Positions 43,692 to 52,799 of a DNA stretch of 64,000 nt are shown one piece after another. Numbering within the stretch: the first letter of the stretch is position 1; every line of letters starts with the position of its first letter. This DNA comes from Alteromonas sp. 5E99-2 (GTDB lineage Bacteria > Pseudomonadota > Gammaproteobacteria > Enterobacterales > Alteromonadaceae). The stretch spans positions 62,001-126,000 of the forward strand of contig NZ_JAFNJE010000009.1 in assembly GCF_017368475.1 (NCBI RefSeq). Direction: 5' to 3'. The position numbers and the translations under genes were made by a program. A model generated the notes under the pieces. That model searched no databases and was not told where the DNA came from. It saw only the letters and a list, made by a program, of their open reading frames with translations.

Positions 43692-46250
43692 ATGATCATA
43701 AGAATGAGAAATTCCATGGCAATATCTTCAAGAAATAAAGTTAAAGTAACTTTGCTCGCACTTTCGGTAGCCGTTGCTCTCAGTGGCTGTGATGGAGACG
43801 ACGGTGCTCAAGGAGCAAATGGTGTAGATGGTGTCAACGGTGCTGACGGAGCCAACGGGCAAAATGGTGCTCCAGGTTTAGCAACGCTAACAGTTGTAAC
43901 CGAATTAGACGCACCGGGTGTTAGACCTTGTTTCAACGGGTTCGTAATTACACAAACAGGGCAAGATGACAATAGTGATGGCGTACTAGAAGACGCTGAA
44001 GTTGACTCTTTTGTGACGAGTTGCGGAACCAGTCAACAACCTGCGCCTATGTCGTCTTTAGTGGCTACGTTTACCACTGAAGGTGGTTCTATTCCTGATT
44101 TCGTTAGAGATAAAGTCAATACATTTGCTACGTCAGATACAACACCCACTGGATTCCCTTTGTCGCAAGCGGTAACAGATTCTGTTCGCACTATTTCTGG
44201 TATTGGTAACAATGTAGTCACTCAATGGTTTCAACCTCTTAGTACTGAATCAGATGGGCCTTTGTTTGGCGCTAATCTAGATTACACCTCTTATTTTGGT
44301 AATGGATGGGATTCTGATTGGGGCGAAGATGATGTAGTTGGCAGTGCACCACAGTTTAATGGCGATCCTCGTTCTGGTGTAATGTGGGCAAACCACGAAT
44401 TTGTTTCTAATGGTATCCCTTTCCCTGGTTCTGCTCCAACAGGTCAGCATTTATCAAATGCGTTGTTTGCGATGGGACAAGGCATTCTTAACTTTGATGT
44501 GACCAATGATGCAGCTTGGACAGTGGAGCGAGCTGAACGTTATATCGCTATTCATAAAGCTCAAGTGGGCGGAAGTGTATTTCGCGTGAGCCAGCAAGCG
44601 AACGGTGAGTGGCGAACAGAGCAAACTGCCGATGCAGAAAGATTTGATGCGTCTTCAAATACCTTGTCGACAGTGACTGATTTTGCATTGAATAATTTAG
44701 ATATCAACGACGATGGAACTGCATTATTGAGCGGACAAATCGGTGGTATTTTAGGTAACTGTTCTGGTGGAACATCGCCTTGGGGCACGATTATTAGTGC
44801 TGAAGAAAATGTTCAAGGCGGTTATGGCGACTTAGAAGACGCGTGGGGAAGCAGACAAGAGTTCGACCCATCGCCAACTAATGATGGTAGCGTGTGGGGA
44901 CCAGGTGCTAACGTAACAATTAACTATTCACCTGTTGCTGCGGGTGCAGCAGTATTTACCTTCACTGATGAATCATTGAACCATGAAAGAGATGTTTATG
45001 GATTCTTAAATGAAATCGATATTCGTGAACGCAGTAATGTGCCGTACTCTAGCGTGACAGAAGGCGGTGATGGCAACGGTCATAGAAAAATAGGCTCAGT
45101 TGGTCGTGCGCGCTGGGAAAACGCAACGTTTGCGACAGACGAGCAATTCGAATTAGTCGATGGCCAACCTGTTGTTATGTACGCAGCAAACGACCGTCGT
45201 AGTGGCCGCATTTATAAATGGGTTTCTGAAAGCGTATACAACGAAGGAATGACCCGCGTGCAAGTACGTGCTTTGATGGACGAAGGGAGCCTTTTCGTCG
45301 CTCACTTTGCCGATATGGATAACCGTACCGGTTATACCTTAGCGCCGACGGACCCTACTTCAACATGTGCAACATCTGATGTATCTGAGTCTGGTGAAGT
45401 AGAAGATAAAGCGGCTATATTCGCTTTAGGTTGTGAATCTCCAACTGAAGCCAATCGCGGTAGTGGTGAGTGGATATTACTTTCTACTACAAATACTGCG
45501 CAAACAGCGCCAAATGCAGGTGCAACTAACTCTGAAGGCGAAGTTGTATTAGCGGCTAATACCAGTGTTGCAGATGCATTAGCGGACGTTGATTATAATT
45601 TCATTGGTGGATTCACTGATGACAATACCATTTATTCAGCCTTGTTTACTGCGTCTATGAAGCTAGGCGTAATGGAATTAAACCGTCCAGAAGATGTTGA
45701 ATGGAATCCTATTGATGACCGCTTGTATATTGCATTTACAAATAATGGTCGCCCAACGGCACTTGATCAACAAGGTGTTATGAAAAATAACGGTCTTGGT
45801 GGTGTAGCGGGTATTGATGAGCGTCTTGATTTTGAAGGAGCAATTTTCGTTCTAGAAGAAGGCAATCAAGCAACACCAGGATCCTCTGATACCTTTACTT
45901 TTTGGGCTGCGGCGCAAGGTCAACGTGGAAACTGCGACTTCTGCTTTGAAGACCCAGATAACATCATGATTGATGCTGAAGGCGGTGTTTGGTTCGGTAC
46001 TGACGGTAATTTCAGTACTACTCGCGGTACAACCGATGGCCTATATTTCCTCGATTTAGACCCAGCTCACCAAGCAGGACAACCTGGAATCGTTAACCCT
46101 ACTTACGGATTACCTTTCCGTATTGTTACAGGTCCAAGTGATTCTGAAGCAACAGGTCCGTCGTTTAACTCAGATATGAGTACCATATTCTTTGGTGTTC
46201 AACATCCTGGAGAGCAAAATCCAAGTACATTCCCAAATGGCGCGTTGTAG
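43692..46250 (+). CDS. PhoX-type (DUF839) lipoprotein with collagen-like N-terminus
   Basis: 852 residues. Lipobox ALSGC near residue 33, then about ten Gly-X-Y triplets (GADGANGQNG type), then a DUF839/PhoX beta-propeller core: GVMWANHEFVSNGIPFPG, PWGTIISAEENVQGGYGD, GRARWENATF, and the C-terminal end FFGVQHPGE. PhoX enzymes are calcium/iron-dependent alkaline phosphatases normally exported by Tat; this one is instead predicted as a lipoprotein. I did not verify every metal ligand. Starts possible at 43692, 43704 or 43716, none with a strong ribosome site. Confidence 0.82.
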   Translation: MIIRMRNSMAISSRNKVKVTLLALSVAVALSGCDGDDGAQGANGVDGVNGADGANGQNGAPGLATLTVVTELDAPGVRPCFNGFVITQTGQDDNSDGVLEDAEVDSFVTSCGTSQQPAPMSSLVATFTTEGGSIPDFVRDKVNTFATSDTTPTGFPLSQAVTDSVRTISGIGNNVVTQWFQPLSTESDGPLFGANLDYTSYFGNGWDSDWGEDDVVGSAPQFNGDPRSGVMWANHEFVSNGIPFPGSAPTGQHLSNALFAMGQGILNFDVTNDAAWTVERAERYIAIHKAQVGGSVFRVSQQANGEWRTEQTADAERFDASSNTLSTVTDFALNNLDINDDGTALLSGQIGGILGNCSGGTSPWGTIISAEENVQGGYGDLEDAWGSRQEFDPSPTNDGSVWGPGANVTINYSPVAAGAAVFTFTDESLNHERDVYGFLNEIDIRERSNVPYSSVTEGGDGNGHRKIGSVGRARWENATFATDEQFELVDGQPVVMYAANDRRSGRIYKWVSESVYNEGMTRVQVRALMDEGSLFVAHFADMDNRTGYTLAPTDPTSTCATSDVSESGEVEDKAAIFALGCESPTEANRGSGEWILLSTTNTAQTAPNAGATNSEGEVVLAANTSVADALADVDYNFIGGFTDDNTIYSALFTASMKLGVMELNRPEDVEWNPIDDRLYIAFTNNGRPTALDQQGVMKNNGLGGVAGIDERLDFEGAIFVLEEGNQATPGSSDTFTFWAAAQGQRGNCDFCFEDPDNIMIDAEGGVWFGTDGNFSTTRGTTDGLYFLDLDPAHQAGQPGIVNPTYGLPFRIVTGPSDSEATGPSFNSDMSTIFFGVQHPGEQNPSTFPNGAL

Positions 46251-46300
46251 CCATTGAGAATTAAATACTAGTTAGAAAAAAGCATGATGTGAATACATAT

Positions 46301-46325
46301 GGGAGCCTGTGATCAGGCTCCCTTT
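46301..46325 (+). terminator. Rho-independent terminator after the PhoX-type gene
   Basis: GGGAGCCTG (46301-46309), loop TGAT, CAGGCTCCC (46314-46322), then TTT. A perfect 9-pair GC-rich stem with a short T run, 50 bases after the stop. It also shows that the apparent upstream start of the next gene (46299) is not real. Confidence 0.8.
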
Positions 46326-46361
46326 GATGTATGCGAATACTTAAAAGTATCAGGAATAATA

Positions 46362-48104
46362 ATGAAAAGAATATGGCTGCTGTTTTTACTTTTAGTTGGC
46401 GGATGTGATTTAGCGACTAACCTTTCCTCTAAAAAAGAAACGGATGAAATTGGTTTAATTACAACAGTTTCTAATAGTAATGAACAGATTATTGATTACG
46501 AACCTCTGGCGCTAGCGTTAGCAACTCAGGGTGATATCTATAACGCAGAAGCGGTAATACCTCCTCAGTGCTATACCAAAACAGATGGAAAGAACAACCC
46601 TTGCTGGGCATGTCACACCAACAAAACCGCGCGTAACCTTAAAAGCGATTGGCCACTACAGCGTGAATATGCGTTTAGCGACCTTGGGTTAACTAACAAT
46701 TGGGATAACTTGTTTAGCGACCATTCCAGTATAACCCAGAAAATTTCCAATCAAGGGATGCTTGACTACATTCGTGAAGACAATTATTCAGAATTTAAAA
46801 CTGCAATGGAAAAACAGGTAAATTACGCAGGCTGGACACCTGACATTGACCTACACGCAGGGTTTGATAACGAAGGTTTTGCGTTAGATGGAAGCTGGTG
46901 GCGTTCATTTGTATATAAGCCCTTTTTAGGTACCTTTTTCCCCACAAATGGCGCGACAGACGACACTATGATACGTCTACCAAAGCCGTTTTATACTGAT
47001 GAAAATGGGCAGTTATCAAAAGAAGTTTATAAAATTAATTTGGCTATTGTTGAAGCAACAATGACCACGGGCGGCAACGCAAATACACCAACTAATAGAA
47101 AAGTTGAACCCTTAGATGAAACCATAGCCCATGTTGATTTGAATGGAGATGGCAAATTAACCCAAGGCGTCACTACGATTGCGAACCTGCCTAAATTTTA
47201 TGTAGGTAGTGCATCAAGGTATCCGGTGAAAAAGAATTTGTACCCGAGAGACGTAGAGTTTCTTCATACCGTGAGATATGTGGACCCAGATTCCCCTAAC
47301 TTCTTGTCTAAGCGTATTAAAGAAGTGCGCTATTCAGTAAAAAATTTAGAAACGGATCGCTGGTCGATGAGTCGTTATTACGACCACGAAGAAGAAAACA
47401 AAGAAGAAGAGCGTTTACCTCTATTTGCAGGCAATGGAGTGTCTGGCATGCGCTCAGATATTGGCTGGAAACTACAAGGTTTCATTGAAGACGGTAAAGG
47501 ACGGCTTCGAGCGCAAACCGACCAAGAGACTTATTATTGCATGGGCTGTCATGGCAATATTGGCGTGACCGCAGACCAGAGTTTTAGTTTCCCAAGAAAA
47601 GTGCCAGGCGAATATGGATGGGGCGAATTCACTTTAGCTGGAATACCGGATGTACCTCAGCTTGGACATGTTTTACCTGAAATTATGACCTATTTACTCA
47701 GAAATGGTGGCGGTGACGAATTTCGTAACAACGATGAAATGATTGAACGTTTTTTTGTTGATGGTCATTTAAACGAACAAGAAGTACGCAGAGCATCGGT
47801 AGAGGGTGACAAAGATATTCGCCATTTAATTTTACCAAGTCGAGAAAGGGCATACGCGCTAAACAAGTCCTATATGGCTTTGGTAAAACAGCAGCGCTTT
47901 GATAAAGGCAGAGACCCTATGGTGTCTATGCCTAAAAACGTACACAAAAATATAATTGAGATATCTGCTGGTCTGTCAGAAGAAAAAATCTTTAAAGACG
48001 GCACTATATTCTTAGATTGGCGTGGAACTGATTTTGATGTCGATGAATCGACTCAAAAAGTGGTTTTAAGCTTAATTGAAGTCCAGTCTGAAGGAGCACC
48101 ATAA
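46362..48104 (+). CDS. Di-haem cytochrome c lipoprotein
   Basis: 580 residues from ATG 46362 with AGGA 6 bases upstream. Lipobox VGGC at residue 15. Two haem c motifs: CWACH (residues 81-85) and CMGCH (393-397), widely separated, so two cytochrome-like lobes. A calcium-loop-like DLNGDGKLTQG lies between them. The protein would be exported and anchored on the periplasmic face or outer membrane. It does not match a family I can name. Its stop overlaps the start of the next gene, so the two are translated together; together they may pass electrons across or from the membrane. Confidence 0.8.
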   Translation: MKRIWLLFLLLVGGCDLATNLSSKKETDEIGLITTVSNSNEQIIDYEPLALALATQGDIYNAEAVIPPQCYTKTDGKNNPCWACHTNKTARNLKSDWPLQREYAFSDLGLTNNWDNLFSDHSSITQKISNQGMLDYIREDNYSEFKTAMEKQVNYAGWTPDIDLHAGFDNEGFALDGSWWRSFVYKPFLGTFFPTNGATDDTMIRLPKPFYTDENGQLSKEVYKINLAIVEATMTTGGNANTPTNRKVEPLDETIAHVDLNGDGKLTQGVTTIANLPKFYVGSASRYPVKKNLYPRDVEFLHTVRYVDPDSPNFLSKRIKEVRYSVKNLETDRWSMSRYYDHEEENKEEERLPLFAGNGVSGMRSDIGWKLQGFIEDGKGRLRAQTDQETYYCMGCHGNIGVTADQSFSFPRKVPGEYGWGEFTLAGIPDVPQLGHVLPEIMTYLLRNGGGDEFRNNDEMIERFFVDGHLNEQEVRRASVEGDKDIRHLILPSRERAYALNKSYMALVKQQRFDKGRDPMVSMPKNVHKNIIEISAGLSEEKIFKDGTIFLDWRGTDFDVDESTQKVVLSLIEVQSEGAP

Positions 48105-48832
48105 TGGCACTACCTATGTTGGATTTTGCGTTAGCAAGTATCATTATGGGGCTTGGCATAGGCGCTGATGTAGCAGTCGCCACCATGCTAAGAGCTAAAC
48201 ATATGAAAACAATAAAAACCGTTGTTTTTTGGGTGTTTGGTGTGTCTTTTACTCATACTGTCTTCCCAATGTTGGGGTATGTGTTGACCTACTTTAGCGT
48301 TGAAACGCTACCGGCCTTAACCCCAATAGTTGGTGTTGTTGCATTTGCCTTTATTGCGCGGTTTCTGTATTTAGAACTCACTGATTACACCGGTGACGGA
48401 GAGCCAGAATCCAAAGCGGATGATCGCCAACTCATGATGAGTATGGGATTAATTCTTGCTGTAAGTTGGGATGCGCTCTGGTCAGGACCGGCCAAGTCTG
48501 CGCAAGTGATTGGATGGCCAGAATTATTCGTTTGGGGCTCGTTTATCTTCGTCGGTGTTGTCGTTGCTTTTTGCGCTGTATGCGGATTGGTCATGTCCAA
48601 TTACTTTCGTCTTTCAAAACTGTCAGCTTCCATTCAAAGTCAGTGGCATTATGCCGGTGTACTTATACAGTACTCAGTTATTTCTTACTTCGGAGTACTA
48701 GCAATTTTAAGATATACGCTACAGCTTAATGTGCACTGGTTACACGTACTTATTTTTTGTTTAGTGTTAGTCTTATTGGTGTTAGAAACTCTACAAGTTA
48801 GGCATAAGCTTAAATTAATTCAAAATTCATGA
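48104..48832 (+). CDS. Polytopic membrane protein, MntP/LysE-like layout
   Basis: 242 residues with six or seven hydrophobic segments. Two similar segments, MGLGIGADVAVATM and LAVSWDALWSGPAKS, each place an Asp in a membrane helix, as in the inverted repeats of MntP-type (LysE superfamily) transporters; this resemblance is inferred by eye. An acidic loop (DYTGDGEPESKADD) lies between the halves. The ATG overlaps the stop of the di-haem cytochrome gene by one base. Function unknown. Confidence 0.65.
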   Translation: MALPMLDFALASIIMGLGIGADVAVATMLRAKHMKTIKTVVFWVFGVSFTHTVFPMLGYVLTYFSVETLPALTPIVGVVAFAFIARFLYLELTDYTGDGEPESKADDRQLMMSMGLILAVSWDALWSGPAKSAQVIGWPELFVWGSFIFVGVVVAFCAVCGLVMSNYFRLSKLSASIQSQWHYAGVLIQYSVISYFGVLAILRYTLQLNVHWLHVLIFCLVLVLLVLETLQVRHKLKLIQNS

Positions 48833-48990
48833 ATGTACTTATACAGAAGAACACAGGTAGGTAATTCTATTCTTTTTGTTATATTTCAATGAAGCTATAG
48901 AGTTTGACTCAGTGAAAATGAAATATTTTTTCATTTCATCTATAATCAATACTATAACTATCGTTATTATTAATGAATAAGGAGTCCTCT

Positions 48991-49149
48991 ATGGATTTAA
49001 TCAGAATTATTGTCGCCATTTTGTTACCCCCTCTTGGTGTATTTTTGCAAGTGGGTATTGGCGGAGCATTTTGGTTAAATATACTGCTGACATTATTTGG
49101 GTATATTCCTGGTATTGTTCATGCTGTTTGGGTTATCGCTAAACGTTAG
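48991..49149 (+). CDS. YqaE/Pmp3 family small membrane protein
   Basis: 52 residues from ATG 48991 to TAG 49149, with AAGGAG 9 bases upstream. The sequence shows the Pmp3/UPF0057 signature: an N-terminal LLPPLGVFLQVG and the second helix ending GYIPGIVHAVWV. Two transmembrane helices in a hairpin. The family (PMP3 in yeast, YqaE in E. coli) affects membrane potential and is stress-induced in many species; its exact activity is unclear. It may share a transcript with the STAS gene 17 bases downstream. Confidence 0.92.
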   Translation: MDLIRIIVAILLPPLGVFLQVGIGGAFWLNILLTLFGYIPGIVHAVWVIAKR

Positions 49150-49166
49150 AGATAAGGTTATTTGCC

Positions 49167-49442
49167 ATGAGTACTATTGTTTTACCGAGTAAATTTAATT
49201 TTGGTTATCATAAAAATTTCACTGATCAGTATGGAAAAGCCCTTGAAAGTGCACCTTCAAAGGCAATCACGTTAGATTTTAGTAACGTTGAATATTTAGA
49301 TAGTGCTGCACTTGGCATGATGGTGTTACTTAAAAAGAAAGCGGATGCCCAGAATACTGAAGTAACTATTATTAATGCCCACGGGGCGGCGTTAGACGTT
49401 TTAAAAATTGCTAATTTTCAGAATTTATTTTCTATTAAATAG
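49167..49442 (+). CDS. STAS-domain anti-sigma factor antagonist
   Basis: 91-residue single STAS domain of the SpoIIAA/RsbV type. AITLDFSNVEYLDSAALGMMVLL contains the conserved Ser that is phosphorylated by the partner kinase to control binding. The next gene, 11 bases downstream, supplies both a PP2C-type phosphatase and an HATPase domain, which are the enzymes that would act on it. Confidence 0.92.
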   Translation: MSTIVLPSKFNFGYHKNFTDQYGKALESAPSKAITLDFSNVEYLDSAALGMMVLLKKKADAQNTEVTIINAHGAALDVLKIANFQNLFSIK

Positions 49443-49453
49443 AGTTTTTGGTT

Positions 49454-51079
49454 ATGCCTAAGGTTTTGAGTAAACCCAGTTGCTTTTGCAATGGCGTTCC
49501 AGTTTCGGTTCGAAATAAAATCAGTGATGCAGTTGATTTTTGTACTGATGTAACTGAAATAACCGATATTGTCGTTATTTGGATTTCAAAATGGTCTGTT
49601 GATTTTAACCTTGAAGTGAGTCATTTAAGACATAGCCATACAGACATCGCCATACTCGTCCTAATGGAGTCCGAACTCGAAAGTGATATTCTAGATGCGT
49701 TAAAAGCAGGTGTTGATGAATGCTTACCACAAGCTGTTAGTGCTGATATGCTTAACCTTAAAATTAAACGCCTCGCTGCATCGTTAAATACCTACAAAGA
49801 GCTCTCCCAAAACAAAGCAAAATCCAATGCGGTGTTAGAGCGTATTCGACAAGAAGAGAGCTTCGCGCGACATGTTTATCAAAAAATAACTGGTGGTGCG
49901 CTAGAGCAAGCAAAAGATTACTTTTCTGTGCAACACTCTGCCGATGGATTCTGTGGCGATTTTATATTTGAAATGTCCAGCCCAACGGGTATTCGTTATG
50001 TATTTCTTGCTGATGCAATGGGCCATGGTTTAGCCGCAGCGCTTAGCATTATGCCTGTTATCCATGTGGTAAAAGCAATGGCTCATCGAAGCATGCCTAT
50101 TACGACTATCGTCCATGAAGTAAACCGCAGGTTGAATGTTGAATTACCTGATGATCGCTTCGTTACTTTAGCAGGGCTTGAAATATCACCATTTTCACAA
50201 ATGATTAGTTTGGTTAATGCGGGACTGCCCGATATATGTGTGTTATTAAAAAATGGTTCCCTAGAGTCGTGCTCATCTCATTGCATGCCTCTGGGCATTG
50301 CTGAAGGAAGCGCTTTTAGCTTTGAACCTTATACATTTAAAATTGCTGATGTTTCTCGTCTGTTCATGTTTACTGATGGGCTGATTGAACAAGAAAACCA
50401 TACAAATGAAACCATAGGTAAAGAGGGGTTAACTCAAATCCTTATGGATTATGCTCTATTGAATAAACCTTGGGATGATATCTCTATTTTATTTGATGAG
50501 CACAAAGGTGATATGCCGTTATCTGACGATGTGACTTTATGCGCTATTGATTTCTCCAAATTCAATATTGCGGATCCCGATAGTGGGAATGAACAAGATA
50601 GCCGAAATGGCACAGTTACCTTTAATTTGGAAGTTAAAGGGGACTATTTAAAAACAGTAGATGTACCCGCATTTGTTTCTAAGTTTCTATATGCGACTGA
50701 CACTAATGGCAAAATTGCAGGAAAAACATTTACCGCTATCGCTGAGCTTTACCAAAACGGTTTAGATCATGGTGTGTTGAATTTAAATTCAGATTTAAAA
50801 AACGATTTTTCAGGCTTTGAAGAATATCTGAATAAACGTGATAAGGCGTTAGAAGCTTTAACTAATGAAGATAGTGTAACGCTAAGTTTAAGCTGTGGAA
50901 GTGAAGAAGGTATTCGAGCCTCGATAACGGACTCTGGATTAGGATATGACTACAGTAAGGTTGATCCTGACAAGCACTCTTTAAGCGGCAGAGGAATAGC
51001 CTTAGTCAGACAATTGAGTGAACACTTGGAAATTAATGATAAAGGTAATCAAGTGTCTATTTTATTGAGAGATAATTAA
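49454..51079 (+). CDS. Pseudo-receiver, SpoIIE-type phosphatase and anti-sigma kinase fusion
   Basis: 541 residues with three parts. Residues about 1-115: receiver-like fold in which the phospho-acceptor Asp of the VDLIILD strand appears replaced (TDIVVIWISK), hence a pseudo-receiver. About 125-370: PP2C/SpoIIE phosphatase with ADAMGHGLAAA, VNAGLPDI and FTDGLIEQENH. About 385-541: HATPase with N-box FTAIAELYQNGLDHG, G1 DSGLGYD and G2 GRGIALV. This is the layout of fused RsbU-RsbW partner-switching regulators (HsbR type). Either TTG 49448 or ATG 49454 can start it; ATG is preferred. Confidence 0.88.
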   Translation: MPKVLSKPSCFCNGVPVSVRNKISDAVDFCTDVTEITDIVVIWISKWSVDFNLEVSHLRHSHTDIAILVLMESELESDILDALKAGVDECLPQAVSADMLNLKIKRLAASLNTYKELSQNKAKSNAVLERIRQEESFARHVYQKITGGALEQAKDYFSVQHSADGFCGDFIFEMSSPTGIRYVFLADAMGHGLAAALSIMPVIHVVKAMAHRSMPITTIVHEVNRRLNVELPDDRFVTLAGLEISPFSQMISLVNAGLPDICVLLKNGSLESCSSHCMPLGIAEGSAFSFEPYTFKIADVSRLFMFTDGLIEQENHTNETIGKEGLTQILMDYALLNKPWDDISILFDEHKGDMPLSDDVTLCAIDFSKFNIADPDSGNEQDSRNGTVTFNLEVKGDYLKTVDVPAFVSKFLYATDTNGKIAGKTFTAIAELYQNGLDHGVLNLNSDLKNDFSGFEEYLNKRDKALEALTNEDSVTLSLSCGSEEGIRASITDSGLGYDYSKVDPDKHSLSGRGIALVRQLSEHLEINDKGNQVSILLRDN

Positions 51080-51113
51080 TATAAATTAATCCTACCTATG
51101 CAAATAGGCCGCA

Positions 51114-52706
51114 TTATTTATATATTTTAACAGCATTTTTCCCGTCTTTTTTCACATCGTACATAGTTTGATCCGCTAGGTGAATCATATCTTTTAACTC
51201 TTCAGCGTGGCTAGACCCTGCGACACCGCAGCTGAATGTACAATGAAAGTTATCATATCCGTCTTTAAAACTTAACTTACTAAAAGTAAAACAGATGTCG
51301 TTAAGTTTCTTTTCAATACTCTCAATATCGTCTGAGTGAAATACGATTAAAAATTCTTCACCACCGTATCTGCCCACAACGTCGGTGTCTCTAACAGATG
51401 TTTTCAATAATTGAGCGAGTCCGACAATAACATTGTCGCCAATCATATGCCCGCGTTTGTCGTTAACTTGTTTAAAATTATCAATATCTATCATAGCTAC
51501 AACAAGACTTGTGTTGTTACGTTTTGCCAAACGATGTGCAGAGTGAGCAGCTTCCATCATCTGTCCATGATTCAACAAACCTGTAAGGCTGTCTTTAATT
51601 GCCATATTTCGGATTTGTTGGCCTCGAGTAATTCTTCGTTCGATTTGTTTAAAAATAATATCAGGGGGGTTATCTTTTATAATGACGTCATCAGCGCCGG
51701 CTTCTAGTGCCGCTAGTTTCGTTTTTAAGCTGGTATCAGCACTTAGGAAGACAATAGGAACATATTCAAACCTTTGCTGTTGACGGAGTATTTTACAGAC
51801 TTCTATGCCTGAAATTTTAGGCATATTTACATCGAGTAAAAAGAGATCGGGTTTACCAACCTCTAAGCCTTCAAAAAATTCTGTGCTGTTAGAGTAAAAC
51901 GTTAAGTCAATATCGTTGTTTTTTGCGTATTTACCGAAAAAGCTCCCTACCATGGGTTGATCATCGAGTAATGACACTTGATAAGGTCGTCTAACATCAA
52001 TATTACAGAGCCAACGAATGTTTCCAACTAAAACATTGATATCAAAAGGTTTAGTTACATATCCACCTATATCTGCGCGAACGGCTTTCAATCGAATGTC
52101 CAATGAATCAGAGCCTGACACCAAAATGATTTGAATGTTTTTTTGTCTTATCCGTTGAGCGAAATCAAACAGCATATCTTCGGTTACATCTGGCATAACA
52201 ACGTCTAGCAATATGATGTCAACTGTATTTAAAACTTCAGTGTCTGCTTCAAAGTCAAAAATGCTTTCATATACCAACACGTTATAATTAAACCTGTCGA
52301 GCATTGCTTTGATGGTAACACGGGCGATTTCACTGTCATCGATGAGGGCTATATTCAGCGACCCGCCATGTATTTTAGGTTTAGATTCAGTTAGTGCTTG
52401 TTTTAGCAGGTAAGGATTTTCTAGGTGCTTTGCTGATTCAATCAGTAAGTCAATTTTTTCTGATATTTGTTCGATTGTCGAAGCACTTAAAGGGTATTCA
52501 TTTGGTAGTAGATTTAAAATTTCATTTAAAAATTTCTCTAAGCGGTTTAATCCTTCTTTTTGAGTCCATTCAATCCATTTTCCAAGCACCTCATGAATGG
52601 CAATGAGTTCTTCTGAGTTTATATTTTGTTTAACTACTCCCCAACGCATTATGACATAAGAAAAGTGTTGTCTAAATTCTTGTCGTAAAACTTGTAGAGA
52701 CGACAT
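51114..52706 (-). CDS. Double-receiver diguanylate cyclase
   Basis: 530 residues. An N-terminal helical region (about 1-110), then two receiver domains (about 115-235 with DIILLDVVMPD, and about 240-365 with DLFLLDVNMP), both with the acidic pocket and phospho-acceptor Asp, and a C-terminal GGDEF domain with the variant but active motif YGGEEF. Output is c-di-GMP synthesis under phosphorelay control. It faces the partner-switching genes tail to tail (34 bases), and is separated from the RND operon by a terminator. No kinase for it is in the window. Confidence 0.9.
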   Translation of the reverse strand: MSSLQVLRQEFRQHFSYVIMRWGVVKQNINSEELIAIHEVLGKWIEWTQKEGLNRLEKFLNEILNLLPNEYPLSASTIEQISEKIDLLIESAKHLENPYLLKQALTESKPKIHGGSLNIALIDDSEIARVTIKAMLDRFNYNVLVYESIFDFEADTEVLNTVDIILLDVVMPDVTEDMLFDFAQRIRQKNIQIILVSGSDSLDIRLKAVRADIGGYVTKPFDINVLVGNIRWLCNIDVRRPYQVSLLDDQPMVGSFFGKYAKNNDIDLTFYSNSTEFFEGLEVGKPDLFLLDVNMPKISGIEVCKILRQQQRFEYVPIVFLSADTSLKTKLAALEAGADDVIIKDNPPDIIFKQIERRITRGQQIRNMAIKDSLTGLLNHGQMMEAAHSAHRLAKRNNTSLVVAMIDIDNFKQVNDKRGHMIGDNVIVGLAQLLKTSVRDTDVVGRYGGEEFLIVFHSDDIESIEKKLNDICFTFSKLSFKDGYDNFHCTFSCGVAGSSHAEELKDMIHLADQTMYDVKKDGKNAVKIYK

Positions 52707-52766
52707 ATTAGTCCATGTGGAAGTCTTTTTAATTAGTTTAGATCACCTTCGATGGAATACAAAACC

Positions 52767-52795
52767 AAGACCCCAGTTTTTTACTGGGGTCTTTT
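52767..52795. terminator. Bidirectional-looking terminator between the cyclase and RND genes
   Basis: AAGACCCCAGT (52767-52777) and ACTGGGGTCTT (52783-52793) are perfectly complementary over 11 pairs with a T5 loop. T4 follows on the plus strand and the minus direction continues as GGTTTTG. It ends the RND transcript 7 bases after its stop codon. Confidence 0.85.
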
Positions 52796-52799
52796 GTGT

